NCBI GenBank assembly: GCA_038247995.1 | Contig: JBBRUG010000160.1 | Location: forward strand, 1-13,114 | Source: JBBRUG01 sp038247995 | Lineage (GTDB): Bacteria > Chloroflexota > Chloroflexia > Chloroflexales > Chloroflexaceae | Direction of reading: 5' to 3' | DNA: 13,114 bases | Shown here: positions 1 to 7,371 of the stretch, one piece after another | How positions within the stretch are numbered: the stretch's first letter is position 1 | How the letters are laid out: every line of letters begins with the position of its first letter | Notes under the pieces: generated by a model | Database searches by the model: none | What the model saw: the letters and a program-made list of their open reading frames with translations, nothing else | Told to the model about the DNA's origin: nothing | Position numbers and translations under genes: made by a program

Positions 1-95
1 GGCGTGATCCAGGCGGGCCGCCGAGAATAAGTACGCATTGATCGCTGGCGGGGTGGGCGCGGCGTGCTTCGCTCCCCGCGCAGACCCCGTCCTCA

Positions 96-2486
96 TTATC
101 GAATAACCGGCGATGTCGCGATTCGAAACACCCACTGGTCGAGCGCGGTGATCAGCGAGAGGGCAAGCACCGCCAGCACCAGCACGCGCCCCCACCAACC
201 GCGCTGCCAGATCCACTCGGCGCAGATCGCCCAGCAGACGCACATGACCGGCAGCATGTAAAAGAGTTGTTTATCAACCATCGAGATCCGGTAGCCCGCC
301 AGCAGAAACAACACCGCCACGCTGAGCCAAGCCGCAAAGAGCACCCAGATCAGCGGTCGGTTGCGCAGCGCGATGAAGCCGGGAATGGTGAACAGCATCG
401 GAATGGCGATCCCGTAGAAGAGGTAATCGCCCGGCCAGATCCGATAATCGAGGTGCGGCACGAAGCTCCACATATACACATCAAAGGGCGGGCGCTGTAC
501 ACCGACGCTCTCCGGCCCCTGCGTCATCACCGTAGCCATGTACGGGATTGTGCGCTCAATAATCGGCGGCACATATTGGCCGTAATACACCACCAGCGCC
601 ATCGCCATCGCTACGCCGGCCGCGATCCAGAGCGCGCCAAGCGGCTTGCGCTGCGCCGCCCATTCACCGCCGCGTAGCCCGTTCAGCCAGACAATCGCCG
701 TAAAGAAGATCAGGAAGAAGCCGGTGAAGACGCCGGTTACGGTGTAAATTAGGAAGGTTGCAAATAGCAGCAGCGAGAGCACGAGCATTGGAATCCGCTG
801 GTGCAGCCGATCCCAGAAGACGAAGATCATTGTATGCACAAGCAGGGTCAACCAGAGCCCGAAGGCCGTCGGCACATTCCCCCAGGCGTGCAGTAGATAG
901 TTCACCGGGATTACGGCATAGGTTGCAGTGGCGATCAGCGCGGCGCGCATGCTCAGGCCGGCCTTGCGCATAATCAACCCGATCAACACAATCCGTGTGC
1001 TGTCGAGCAGGATGCTCACCAGGTTCGCCGTCATCTCCATGCCTAGCGGCGTGAAGTTATAGAGCGTAGCAATCATATGGAACCACGGCGAATAGGGGAT
1101 CACCGGGCGATCGCTGCCCCATTCCGCTGTGGGCATTGTGGTTTCGTTGAGCGGGCTGCTTGTGCCGTACAACAACGACAACTGGCCGTCGATGATCCAG
1201 CGCGCCCGATCCATGTGCCACTGCACATCGATCGCCACAAAATACGGGTAGAGCGCGCCACCGGCCTTGAGCCAGAAACTGCCCAGCGTCAGCAGCAGCA
1301 GGCCGCCGAGGAACGCCCGTCCTACGCGGTCGTCGAGCGGCACGCCCGCCACCCGGAAGAGCCACAGCGCAAGCGGCCGGGCGGCTAGAATCAACAACAA
1401 ACTACCAACGGCCAGCCAGGCCAACCGCGGCAGCATAAAACTCGTTGGGAAGCGATAGGCGCCCAGCGCCCAAGCGCCGAACAGGGTCAGCGCCGCCGCA
1501 ACAAACAGTACCCAGATCTGCGGCGTCGGTCGGCGTTGCGCCGGGATCAGATCGCGGGCGGCCACGCGCAAACTGGCGTACGCGCCCAGAACAACCACCA
1601 ACGCCAGCCCCAGCCCACCAAACGGCGGGATCACGCCCGTCGGGCCGCCGCCATCGACCGGCCCGACGATTACGCTGGAAACCAGCACGCCCAACGGGCG
1701 TGGGTCGGTATACACATTCGAGCGCAGCGTTAGCTCCAGTGAGCCGTCGCGCATAAACTCCGCCGGTACGAGCATGCGGATGCGCCGCGGCGTTGCGCTC
1801 TCGGGCAGCGCCAGCAGCGGCCGACCATTCGCCAGCACCTCGGCATTCAGCGCCGCGCCATTGGGGTGCGCCGTTACCACGCCCATGTCGACAGCCCAGG
1901 CGCCACGCCCAATATTCGGCAGCACAATCCGGCTTTCGCCGCTGCTCCAGCGATAGGTGCGCGCCGGCGCAACTTCGATCTCGCCCACCAGATCGGGCGG
2001 CGGCGGCGGATCGCCGGTAAGCGGCGAGACCAGCGTAAAGATTAACTGCTCGGCTGCTGCCAGTTCCGGCGGCACCTTGGCAATAATCGCATCGGCCTGG
2101 CGGCGCGGCATATCGATCCGTACATTGTTTACCGCCACCGCAGCCTGACGCAATGTGTTCGGCGGCAGATCCGGTCGGGCGCGCAGCACAACAATCAGAT
2201 CATCGTTGTAACCACCAGGTACCGTCAGCGCAGCTTCGCCCAGCGCCCATGGGTAGGCCGTCCCTGGGCCGGCGGCGTCGATCTCGCGACCGTTAAAACC
2301 GCGCAAGAAAGCGACATCTTTGTCGCTGCCCAGATCAATGCGCACCACCGGACGCACCGCATAGGCCACCGTCAGTGCTACAATCGTCAGCAGCGCGAGT
2401 GCAATATAAGGCCGCAAGTCACCCAATCGGGGCAGCGTCAGGGCTGCACCTGCGCGCCGAGCCTGCGGAAGAGCCGTATCTGCCAT
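96..2486 (-). CDS. Large polytopic membrane protein with N-terminal extracytoplasmic domain; possible GT-C-like
   Basis: This 796-residue protein has a cytoplasmic N-terminus of about 26 residues and a first membrane segment near residues 27-46. A mostly soluble region of about 240 residues follows, presumably outside the membrane, and then a dozen or so hydrophobic segments from about residue 290 to the end. The soluble region seems to hold two related beta-rich units. Each starts with an aromatic/Trp strand ('AYPWALGEAALTVPG' near residue 77 and 'YRWSSGESRIVLPN' near residue 180) and runs on to an Asn/Gly-rich strand. A loop after the mid-protein membrane segments carries 'DVQWHMDRARW', an acidic/His loop reminiscent of GT-C glycosyltransferases, but I cannot confirm a family. 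The ATG start is supported by a GAGGTG ribosome site 7 bases upstream and by an extended -10. The gene diverges from the TPR-CHAT gene. The function is unknown; a role in envelope glycan or lipid-linked sugar transfer is only a guess. Confidence 0.85.
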   Translation of the reverse strand: MADTALPQARRAGAALTLPRLGDLRPYIALALLTIVALTVAYAVRPVVRIDLGSDKDVAFLRGFNGREIDAAGPGTAYPWALGEAALTVPGGYNDDLIVVLRARPDLPPNTLRQAAVAVNNVRIDMPRRQADAIIAKVPPELAAAEQLIFTLVSPLTGDPPPPPDLVGEIEVAPARTYRWSSGESRIVLPNIGRGAWAVDMGVVTAHPNGAALNAEVLANGRPLLALPESATPRRIRMLVPAEFMRDGSLELTLRSNVYTDPRPLGVLVSSVIVGPVDGGGPTGVIPPFGGLGLALVVVLGAYASLRVAARDLIPAQRRPTPQIWVLFVAAALTLFGAWALGAYRFPTSFMLPRLAWLAVGSLLLILAARPLALWLFRVAGVPLDDRVGRAFLGGLLLLTLGSFWLKAGGALYPYFVAIDVQWHMDRARWIIDGQLSLLYGTSSPLNETTMPTAEWGSDRPVIPYSPWFHMIATLYNFTPLGMEMTANLVSILLDSTRIVLIGLIMRKAGLSMRAALIATATYAVIPVNYLLHAWGNVPTAFGLWLTLLVHTMIFVFWDRLHQRIPMLVLSLLLFATFLIYTVTGVFTGFFLIFFTAIVWLNGLRGGEWAAQRKPLGALWIAAGVAMAMALVVYYGQYVPPIIERTIPYMATVMTQGPESVGVQRPPFDVYMWSFVPHLDYRIWPGDYLFYGIAIPMLFTIPGFIALRNRPLIWVLFAAWLSVAVLFLLAGYRISMVDKQLFYMLPVMCVCWAICAEWIWQRGWWGRVLVLAVLALSLITALDQWVFRIATSPVIR

Positions 2487-2493
2487 GCGAAAA

Positions 2494-2535
2494 CACCTCG
2501 ATCACGAAATGGCATACTTCTGCGGGATTGTACCA
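2494..2535 (-). promoter_or_regulatory. Promoter and ribosome site of the membrane protein gene
   Basis: Read on the minus strand, TGG-TACAAT (2535-2527) is an extended -10. It would place transcription start near 2520. The resulting short leader carries GAGGTG (2499-2494) 7 bases before the ATG at 2486. The motif matches the extended -10 elements seen before the TPR-CHAT gene and the ureidoglycine aminohydrolase gene in this window. Confidence 0.55.
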
Positions 2536-2567
2536 GATCAGCGCCGAACCGCAACCGTAGCGGGCTG

Positions 2568-2576
2568 TGGTACGAT
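2568..2576 (+). promoter_or_regulatory. Extended -10 of the TPR-CHAT gene
   Basis: TGG-TACGAT lies only 4 bases before the in-frame ATG at 2581 and faces the extended -10 of the divergent gene. A start of transcription at about 2582-2583 would exclude the upstream ATG at 2485, which lies inside the divergent gene's start codon. It also suggests a very short or absent leader before the ATGs at 2581 or 2602. There is no recognisable -35. Confidence 0.4.
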
Positions 2577-2580
2577 AGGA

Positions 2581-4692
2581 ATGCCTGATTCTTGCTTAGT
2601 GATGCCTGACGGTACTGACGAAAAACGCAGGTCAACCGACGAACGCCACGCGCCACGCAGCGTTGGCGCTGCGTCTTTAATTGAGCGCTTCGATGCTACC
2701 GCGCTCCAGTTTCAGGCCCGCGACGATCAGCATACCGCCGCCGCCACCCAGGTGCCCAAAATGATGGCCCTGGCCATGCTCGGGCGTACCGATGAGGCGA
2801 TCTTCACCGGCCTGCAAGCGCGGGCCGTCTTCGTCGCTCAGCACGATCCACTCGCCGCCGGTCGGGTCGAACGTAATCTGGGCATGATCGCCCTGCGCCG
2901 CGACCGGTACGCCGAAGCCGAGCAGTTCTTTCGCACCGCCGAAGCGCGCTTTCGTAGCGCCGGCGACCAGGAAAATCTGCTCAAGGCCGCCAATAACCTC
3001 GGACTGACCCTCACCTATCAGCATCACTTTGCCGCCGCCGAGCAGTTGTATCGCACTGCGCTGGCCGAAGCCGAAGCAGCCGGCCTCGTCGCCGTCCAGG
3101 CCGAGGTCGAGCGCAATCTTGGCGCACTGGCGATGTTTCAGGGCCGCTATGATCACGCGCTCAGTTGGCTCGGACGCTGTCGCCGCCACTACGAAGCCCT
3201 CGATATTCCCCACGAACTGGCCCTCGCCGAGTATCAACTCGCCGAAGCCTACCTCGAACTGAACCTCGCTCCCGAGGCCGCCGCTATCCTCAGCCGCGTC
3301 GTGCCGGCCTTCGCCGCGCTCGATATGCCCGAGGAACATGCCTGGGGGCTGATTCACTGGGGTCGGGCCTGTTTTATCCTTGGCGATCGCACCCGCGCCC
3401 AGGCGCTGCTCACCGCAGCGCGCACCAGCTTTGGCGCCGCCACCGACTCAGCCGGCGCCGGGATTAGCGCCCTCACCGCTGCGCGCCTCCAACTCGCCGC
3501 CGACGATCCGCAGGGCGCCGCCACCGCCGCCGCCTTCGCCGAGCAAACCTTTACCACCCTGGAGATCTGGGAATGGGCGCTGCTCGCCCGTTGGCTGCGC
3601 GCCGAAGCCATGCGCACCCTCGCCGATCCGTCAATCGTGCGCGAACTACTCCAGACCACCCTCGCCGCCGCCAATCAGCGCGGCCTCAGCCAGGTCAGCC
3701 AACGCTGTCAGACCTCGCTCGGCCTGCTCGCCGCCGCCCAGGGCGACCGGCCAGCCGCCGCAGCGGCCCTCAATGCCGCAATCGGGCTTACCGAGCAGTT
3801 GCGTGCCGGCCTGCCCGCCGAACAGTTCCGCACCGCCTTTCTCGCCGATAAGCTCACACCATACATTGAACTGGCCCGGCTCTCACTCACTGCAAACACG
3901 CCCGAGCATAACGCCGCCGCGCTTTTATTGGTCGAACGCGCGCGTTCGCGAGCGCTGGCCGAGGCGCTGGCCACCACGGGTGTCGCCCAACCACGCCCGC
4001 ATGATCCCGCTGAAGCTGGGCTTCAGGCGCACCACGATAACCTGCGCGCCCATATGGCCCAACTCACTCGCCGCACCAACCATTACCTTGAACATCTCTA
4101 CAACCTGCTGCTGGCGCCGCTCGAAGCGCTGATCGGCGCGCGGCGGCTGGTTGTCGTGCCGTATCGCAGCCTGCATTACGTACCCTTCCACGCGCTCTAT
4201 ACCGGTACGGAATATGTCATCGATCAGCATGAAGTCAGCTATGCGCCCAGCGCAACGGTGCTGCTGCATTGCGTACGGCGCAGCGTCGCCCAGCCCAGCC
4301 GCGCCCTGCTGGTCGGCGTTCCCGACGAACGCGCCCCGCGAGTTGAAGCCGAGATCGCCACCCTGGCCGCGCTGTTTGCCCAGCCCACGGTGCTTACGAA
4401 TACCGCCGCGACTGCCCAGGCCCTGCGCACGCACGCACCCCACGCCGACATGCTGCACCTGGCCTGCCACGGGCGCTTTCGCCCCGATAGCCCGCTCTTC
4501 TCGGCGCTGCACCTCGCCGACGGCTGGTTCACCATGGGCGACGCCTATACCCTCAACCTGGAGCGGTGCAGCCTTGTCGCCCTCAGCGCCTGCGAAACCG
4601 GCGTCAACGCCATCGCCCCCGGCGACGAACTGATCGGCCTCGCCCGCGGCTTCTTCGCCGCCGGCGCCCCGAGCTTAATCGTTAGCCTCTGA
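2581..4692 (+). CDS. TPR-CHAT protein, stopped early by an in-frame TGA
   Basis: The N-terminal ~450 residues are alpha-helical tetratricopeptide-type repeats, for example 'RVERNLGMIALRRDRYAEAEQFFRTAE' and the units after it. A caspase-like CHAT peptidase domain begins near 'LYNLLLAPLEAL'. The presumed catalytic pair is present: His630 in 'HLACHGRF' and Cys671 in 'SACETG'. The family uses TPR units to sense a partner and CHAT to cleave a substrate, often in signalling or defence. The frame ends at TGA 4690-4692 after 'PSLIVSL', where CHAT proteins have 'SLWxVDD', so the last strand and helices are lost. The segment between the TPR helices and CHAT also looks short for the family. Start choice: 2581 follows a promoter, 2602 is also in frame, and the longer ATG at 2485 overlaps the divergent gene. 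There is no clear ribosome site at any of them. No partner gene is adjacent. Confidence 0.8.
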   Translation: MPDSCLVMPDGTDEKRRSTDERHAPRSVGAASLIERFDATALQFQARDDQHTAAATQVPKMMALAMLGRTDEAIFTGLQARAVFVAQHDPLAAGRVERNLGMIALRRDRYAEAEQFFRTAEARFRSAGDQENLLKAANNLGLTLTYQHHFAAAEQLYRTALAEAEAAGLVAVQAEVERNLGALAMFQGRYDHALSWLGRCRRHYEALDIPHELALAEYQLAEAYLELNLAPEAAAILSRVVPAFAALDMPEEHAWGLIHWGRACFILGDRTRAQALLTAARTSFGAATDSAGAGISALTAARLQLAADDPQGAATAAAFAEQTFTTLEIWEWALLARWLRAEAMRTLADPSIVRELLQTTLAAANQRGLSQVSQRCQTSLGLLAAAQGDRPAAAAALNAAIGLTEQLRAGLPAEQFRTAFLADKLTPYIELARLSLTANTPEHNAAALLLVERARSRALAEALATTGVAQPRPHDPAEAGLQAHHDNLRAHMAQLTRRTNHYLEHLYNLLLAPLEALIGARRLVVVPYRSLHYVPFHALYTGTEYVIDQHEVSYAPSATVLLHCVRRSVAQPSRALLVGVPDERAPRVEAEIATLAALFAQPTVLTNTAATAQALRTHAPHADMLHLACHGRFRPDSPLFSALHLADGWFTMGDAYTLNLERCSLVALSACETGVNAIAPGDELIGLARGFFAAGAPSLIVSL

Positions 4693-4857
4693 ACCGTTGA
4701 TGACGCCGGCGCCGCCGATCTGATGCGCACCTTTTACGAACGCTTCAGCGCCGGCCAACGCCCTGCCGCCGCTATTCGTTCTGCGCAACTCGCCATTCGC
4801 GCCGCCCATCCGCATCCCTTCTTCTGGTCGCCCTTTGTCCTGTTGGGCCGCTGGTAA
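4690..4857 (+). pseudogene. Detached C-terminal tail of the CHAT domain
   Basis: This is in frame with the TPR-CHAT gene and starts at its TGA. Reading TGA as Trp gives the family's usual ending without any other break: 'SL[W]TVDDAGAADLMRTFYERF...FFWSPFVLLGRW', closing with TAA at 4855-4857. The full protein would be 758 residues from the ATG at 2581. The fit is exact and frameshift-free, so the lesion is a single TGG to TGA change, either a real nonsense mutation or a base-call error. The Rieske gene in this window ends with TGA, so TGA is used as a stop here. Confidence 0.85.
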
Positions 4858-4866
4858 GCTGAACAA

Positions 4867-4894
4867 GGCAAAAGGTAAAACGCAAAAGGCGAAA
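4867..4894. repeat. Heptamer array, type A (GGCAAAA-like)
   Basis: Four consecutive 7-base units fit the consensus SGYRAAA, beginning GGCAAAA then GGTAAAA. The array sits 10 bases after the original CHAT stop. The same sequence type recurs at 8032-8059, and in the opposite orientation at 5074-5108. Confidence 0.7.
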
Positions 4895-4922
4895 TATCAC
4901 CCCTATAGCGCCGGGCAGATCT

Positions 4923-4989
4923 ATTGAGCCAGTATACAGGCGGCGCGAGCGCAGCGCGCCACACCGTTCGGTGCCCTCAGCGGCTCAAT
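4923..4989. repeat. Nested inverted repeat in the CHAT-protease spacer
   Basis: Outer 8-base arms ATTGAGCC (4923-4930) and GGCTCAAT (4982-4989) enclose two smaller hairpins: GGCGCG / CGCGCC (4942-4947 and 4955-4960), and the palindrome ACCGTTCGGT (4963-4972). There is no T-tract, so it is not a classic terminator. It could be a small mobile palindromic element or a structured transcript. Confidence 0.45.
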
Positions 4990-5073
4990 CGGTTTGCTCA
5001 GTGCGCTAATGTATTTTTGCGGCTGATCACTCCTCTGTTCCCTCATACAACATGGTTCTACGTTCGTTACGAT

Positions 5074-5108
5074 TTTTTTCCATTTTTCCTTTGCCATTTT
5101 GCATTTTT
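5074..5108. repeat. Heptamer array, type A reversed (CATTTTT-like)
   Basis: Five 7-base units, including two perfect CATTTTT copies at 5081-5087 and 5102-5108, end 11 bases before the protease start codon. On the minus strand they read as A-rich heptamers like those at 4867-4894, so the spacer is bounded by two arrays in opposite orientation. Confidence 0.65.
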
Positions 5109-5119
5109 ACAGGTGCCTT

Positions 5120-5710
5120 ATGAAACCACTTCAACGCTATGCTATCGTGCTCCTGGTTGCTGCACTGGCGTTTCTGCCTGCGCTCCTGCCCGTGCAAGCG
5201 CAATCCGATGATGCTGACGACGGCAACGCACTGGAATATGTGCTGGGCGAAGTGCTTGTGCGCCTCACCGGAACCGTCAATCGTGATGCTGTCGCCGGCG
5301 AATTCGAACTCACCGTCAAAGCCCAGTTCGGCACCCAACCGATCTATCTGATGAATATTGAGGACGGGCGCGATCCTGAACGTAAAGCTGCCGAGTTGCG
5401 CGGCGATCTGCGCGTTATCTACGCTGAGCCGAACTACGTCAGCGCCGCCCCCGAATCACAGCGCCGCGGCGGTGGCTCCTGGGCCATCGGCGAAGGCGGC
5501 GGCGCCTATGCCGAACAGTGGGCGCCCGCAACTGTGCGCTTTCCCGCAGCGCATACCCGCACCCGTGGCGCAACTATCATCGTCGCCGTGCTCGATACCG
5601 GTGTCGATCCAACCCATCCCGTCCTCGCCGGCCGCCTGCTCCCCGGCTTCGATTTTATCGATATGGACGCCAATCCCAACGAAGAGGGCACCTACACCTT
5701 GCAGGTGTAG
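5120..5710 (+). pseudogene. Secreted subtilisin-like (S8) protease, truncated after the catalytic Asp
   Basis: The start is ATG 5120, with AGGTG 4 bases before it. Residues 1-32 form a signal peptide: a basic 'KPLQR', a long hydrophobic core, and a 'VQAQS' cleavage area. An I9/fervidolysin-like propeptide follows, from 'VLGEVLVRL' to 'DLRVIYAEPNYV'. The peptidase domain then opens with 'WAPATVRFPAAH' and the Asp motif 'VAVLDTGVDPTHP' (Asp159 is the catalytic aspartate of the family). The frame stops at TAG 5708-5710, right after 'DANPNEEGTYT'. The His (HGTHVAG) and Ser (GTSMA) motifs, which should follow within some 250 residues, are absent. The product cannot be an active protease. The last few codons belong to a repeat element, and the 3' part of the gene is nowhere in this window. 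The opposing ABC gene is cut at the same element. Confidence 0.85.
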
Positions 5711-5717
5711 GGTTTTT
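5691..5717 (+). terminator. Terminator-like hairpin at the protease truncation point
   Basis: A perfect 9-base stem, CCTACACCT (5691-5699) and AGGTGTAGG (5703-5711), with a 3-base loop is followed at once by GTTTTT. The stop codon of the broken protease lies in the right arm. The shape is that of an intrinsic terminator, though the stem is only moderately GC-rich. Its right arm is also the outer arm of the larger inverted repeat. Confidence 0.5.
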
Positions 5718-5890
5718 ACAGGATCGCGTCCCAATGCGCTATTCCCCGCATCCCCCCAGCCCCCTGCTCCCGCACGTGGAGCAGGGGGAGCCGCCGCAGA
5801 TTCGGCGTCCTGATGCTGTCGGAAGCCCCGCTCCCGCTCAGGGAGCGGGGTTGGGGGTGCGGGCAACGGCAAAAACCCTCCACCTGCAAG
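5698..5890. repeat. Head-to-head pair of dispersed repeat units (MITE/REP-like)
   Basis: The outer arms are 20 bases each: 5698-5717 reads CTTGCAGGTGTAGGGTTTTT, and 5871-5890 is its reverse complement with one mismatch. Inside are two perfect hairpins, CCCCCTGCTCC / GGAGCAGGGGG (5760-5770 and 5778-5788) and CCCCGCTCCC / GGGAGCGGGG (5826-5835 and 5841-5850). Read inward from both ends, each half has the same order of parts: arm, a CCCGCA-CCCCC-type stretch, then a GC hairpin. The block is therefore two related units facing each other. It separates the broken ends of the protease and ABC exporter genes. Confidence 0.75.
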
Positions 5891-5911
5891 GGGGGGGAGG
5901 GTGGGAGGGGG
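5890..5911 (+). other. G-quadruplex motif
   Basis: Four G-runs (8, 3, 3 and 5 G) on the plus strand are separated by single bases A, T and A. This is the tightest loop class for a parallel quadruplex. It adjoins the right arm of the inverted repeat, on the side of the broken ABC gene. Confidence 0.7.
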
Positions 5912-7187
5912 AGCCAAGGGGACAGAATTGCCGCTACCATGAAGGGTGTTGCCGGTTGCAGGTTCGTTCGCCGCCCCCGTGTCCGCGTGTCCGTGCATCT
6001 CCCGGTCGCTGTAACTAAAGCTCACCCCCTCAAAGCGCACCTCGCCGCGCATCGGCGCGTTATAGCCGGTGGCGTTCTGATCCAGATCACCTTCAGTATT
6101 GATTAGGTCGAGAATGCGTTCGGCGCCGGCCAGGCCGAGTTGCACTTGCGAAACCGTCGTGAGTGAAATCAGAGTCGGGAAGCGCAGCGTATCGAAGAGG
6201 GCCATGAAAGTAATCACCTGGCCGACCGAGAGTTCGCCGCGCATAAAGAGCAGCAGCGCGTGGCCGAAGGCGAGGCCGAGGCAGATCCCGTAGAAGAGTA
6301 GCGGCAGGTAGCGCGCCTGCACATCGCCCTCGCGCACAAACACATCGCGGTAGGCGCGGGCATCGCCGGCAAAGCGCCGGGCGGCAGCCGGTTCCTGGGC
6401 GAAGCTGTGTACTACCTCGACGCCGCTGATCGCCTCAGCCAACCCCGCATTTAGTTGCCCGAAGCGAGCGCGCATCGCATCGGCGAGCGGACGTAACTGG
6501 GCGCCGTAGCCGCGCAAACTGAGCAGAAAGCCGAGCACATAGAGCAGCGGAATGAGCAACAGTTCCGTGCTGATCAGCGTAATTGCGATCAGCGGCACCA
6601 CCAGCGTGGCAAGCGCTTCCAAAATCAGGCCGGCGTGCGGCGCGATCATCAGGTTGAGCTGCTGAACGTCGTTGGTGGCGCGGGCCATCAACTCGCCGAC
6701 CTGGCGGCGGCCGTGAAAGCTCTGGCTTTTGCCGAGCAGGCTGAGGTACAACTCCTCGCGGGCATCGCGCTCGACGCGTTGGGCCAGAAAACGCAGCGAC
6801 CAGCTATTGCCTACGTCGCAGAGCCCATAGGCGACCCACGCGCCCAGCACACTCAGCGCAGCCACGCCGAGCGCCGGCGCGCCACCACCACCGGCGATCA
6901 CATCGAAGGCGCGCCCAATAAAGACCGCCGCCAGGCTTTGCGCGGAGGCCATACAGATCACAGTGACAATAAAGATAAAAGGGAGGGCGGGGTAGCGCCG
7001 GATGTGATCCAGCACCCAACGTGCCGGCGAACGACGATCGAAGGACGGTGCGTCGGGGACGCTGAACTCCTGAATAGCGGCCACGTAGAAACTCCGGGTT
7101 GTCGGGGCAACAGGCAAAATGAACGCGTCTTTTCACCATGCCTGATGTTTGGCGTAGCGTCAAGGGGCGCAGGGCGGATATGTCATC

Positions 7188-7215
7188 AGGGAGCAGAAGG
7201 AAGCAGGGAGCGGGC
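7188..7215. repeat. Purine-rich degenerate heptamer array
   Basis: Four 7-base units begin AGGGAGC then AGAAGGA, purine-rich apart from the C. It adjoins the 37-bp tandem repeat. The period is 7 as in the other arrays, but the sequence is more degenerate. Confidence 0.4.
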
Positions 7216-7218
7216 GGC

Positions 7219-7333
7219 GGGGCAATGGCGTAGGGGCGGACCCATGTGCCCGCATGGGGCAATGGCGGAGGGGCGGACCCATGTGCCCGCATGGGGCAAT
7301 GGCGGAGGGGCGGACCCATGTGTCCGCCCGCAT
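7219..7333. repeat. 37-bp tandem repeat, three copies
   Basis: Copies lie at 7219-7255, 7256-7292 and 7293-7333. The first two differ by one base (T/G at unit position 13). The third carries about 4 extra bases near its end that complete a hairpin, GGGCGGA ... TCCGCCC. The repeat is GC-rich and lies between the endonuclease V gene and the broken ABC exporter gene. Spurious open frames on both strands pass through it, encoding Gly/Pro/His-rich peptides. Confidence 0.85.
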
Positions 7334-7371
7334 GGGGGTCGCCCGTACAGGCGGGGCGCGGCGGGGCGCCA

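Larger units (their letters stand above)
5456..7084 (-). pseudogene. ABC exporter cut before the core of its ATPase domain
   Basis: Residues 1-~310 are a complete type-IV (ABC_membrane) exporter domain with six hydrophobic segments and typical stretches: 'ERDAREELYLSLL', 'GELMARATNDVQQLN', and the last helix region 'ILDLINTEGDL'. The ATPase domain begins ('GEVRFEGVSFSYSDRE', ending at 5999), but nothing like Walker A, the LSGGQ signature or Walker B follows. The frame instead enters a low-complexity stretch and the inverted-repeat block, where it stays open by chance, and ends at 5456 antisense to the protease. Half-exporters need their own ATPase, so this is not a working transporter unless the frame is restored. 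Start: GTG 7084 has GGAG 7 bases upstream; the longer TTG at 7117 has no such site. A weak TTGACG at 7163-7158 may be its -35. The gene lies downstream of the endonuclease V gene on the same strand. Confidence 0.85.

Noticed and set aside
1..95. Possible start of another minus-strand gene (ATG at 38-36)
   Set aside because: Only 12 codons are visible, with no ribosome site and no recognisable sequence; the stretch otherwise shows nothing I can support.
2485..2580. N-terminal extension of the TPR-CHAT protein from ATG 2485
   Set aside because: The start overlaps the divergent gene's start codon, a promoter lies inside the extension, and its residues show no family features.
2677..3357. 226-codon open frame antisense to the TPR-CHAT gene
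   Set aside because: Its Gly-rich sequence mirrors the coding strand's codon bias and has no known domain; the plus-strand frame clearly encodes TPRs.
3380..4132. 250-codon Pro/Ser-rich frame within the CHAT gene
   Set aside because: It is a +1-frame shadow of a GC-rich gene, composed of low-complexity Pro/Ser/Arg.
4690..4692. Selenocysteine or TGA-as-Trp recoding
   Set aside because: TGA serves as a stop in the Rieske gene, the family residue is Trp rather than Cys/Sec, and I see no convincing SECIS-like hairpin just downstream.
7219..7333. CRISPR array
   Set aside because: The copies are directly abutting 37-bp units with no unique spacers between them, and no cas genes are nearby.
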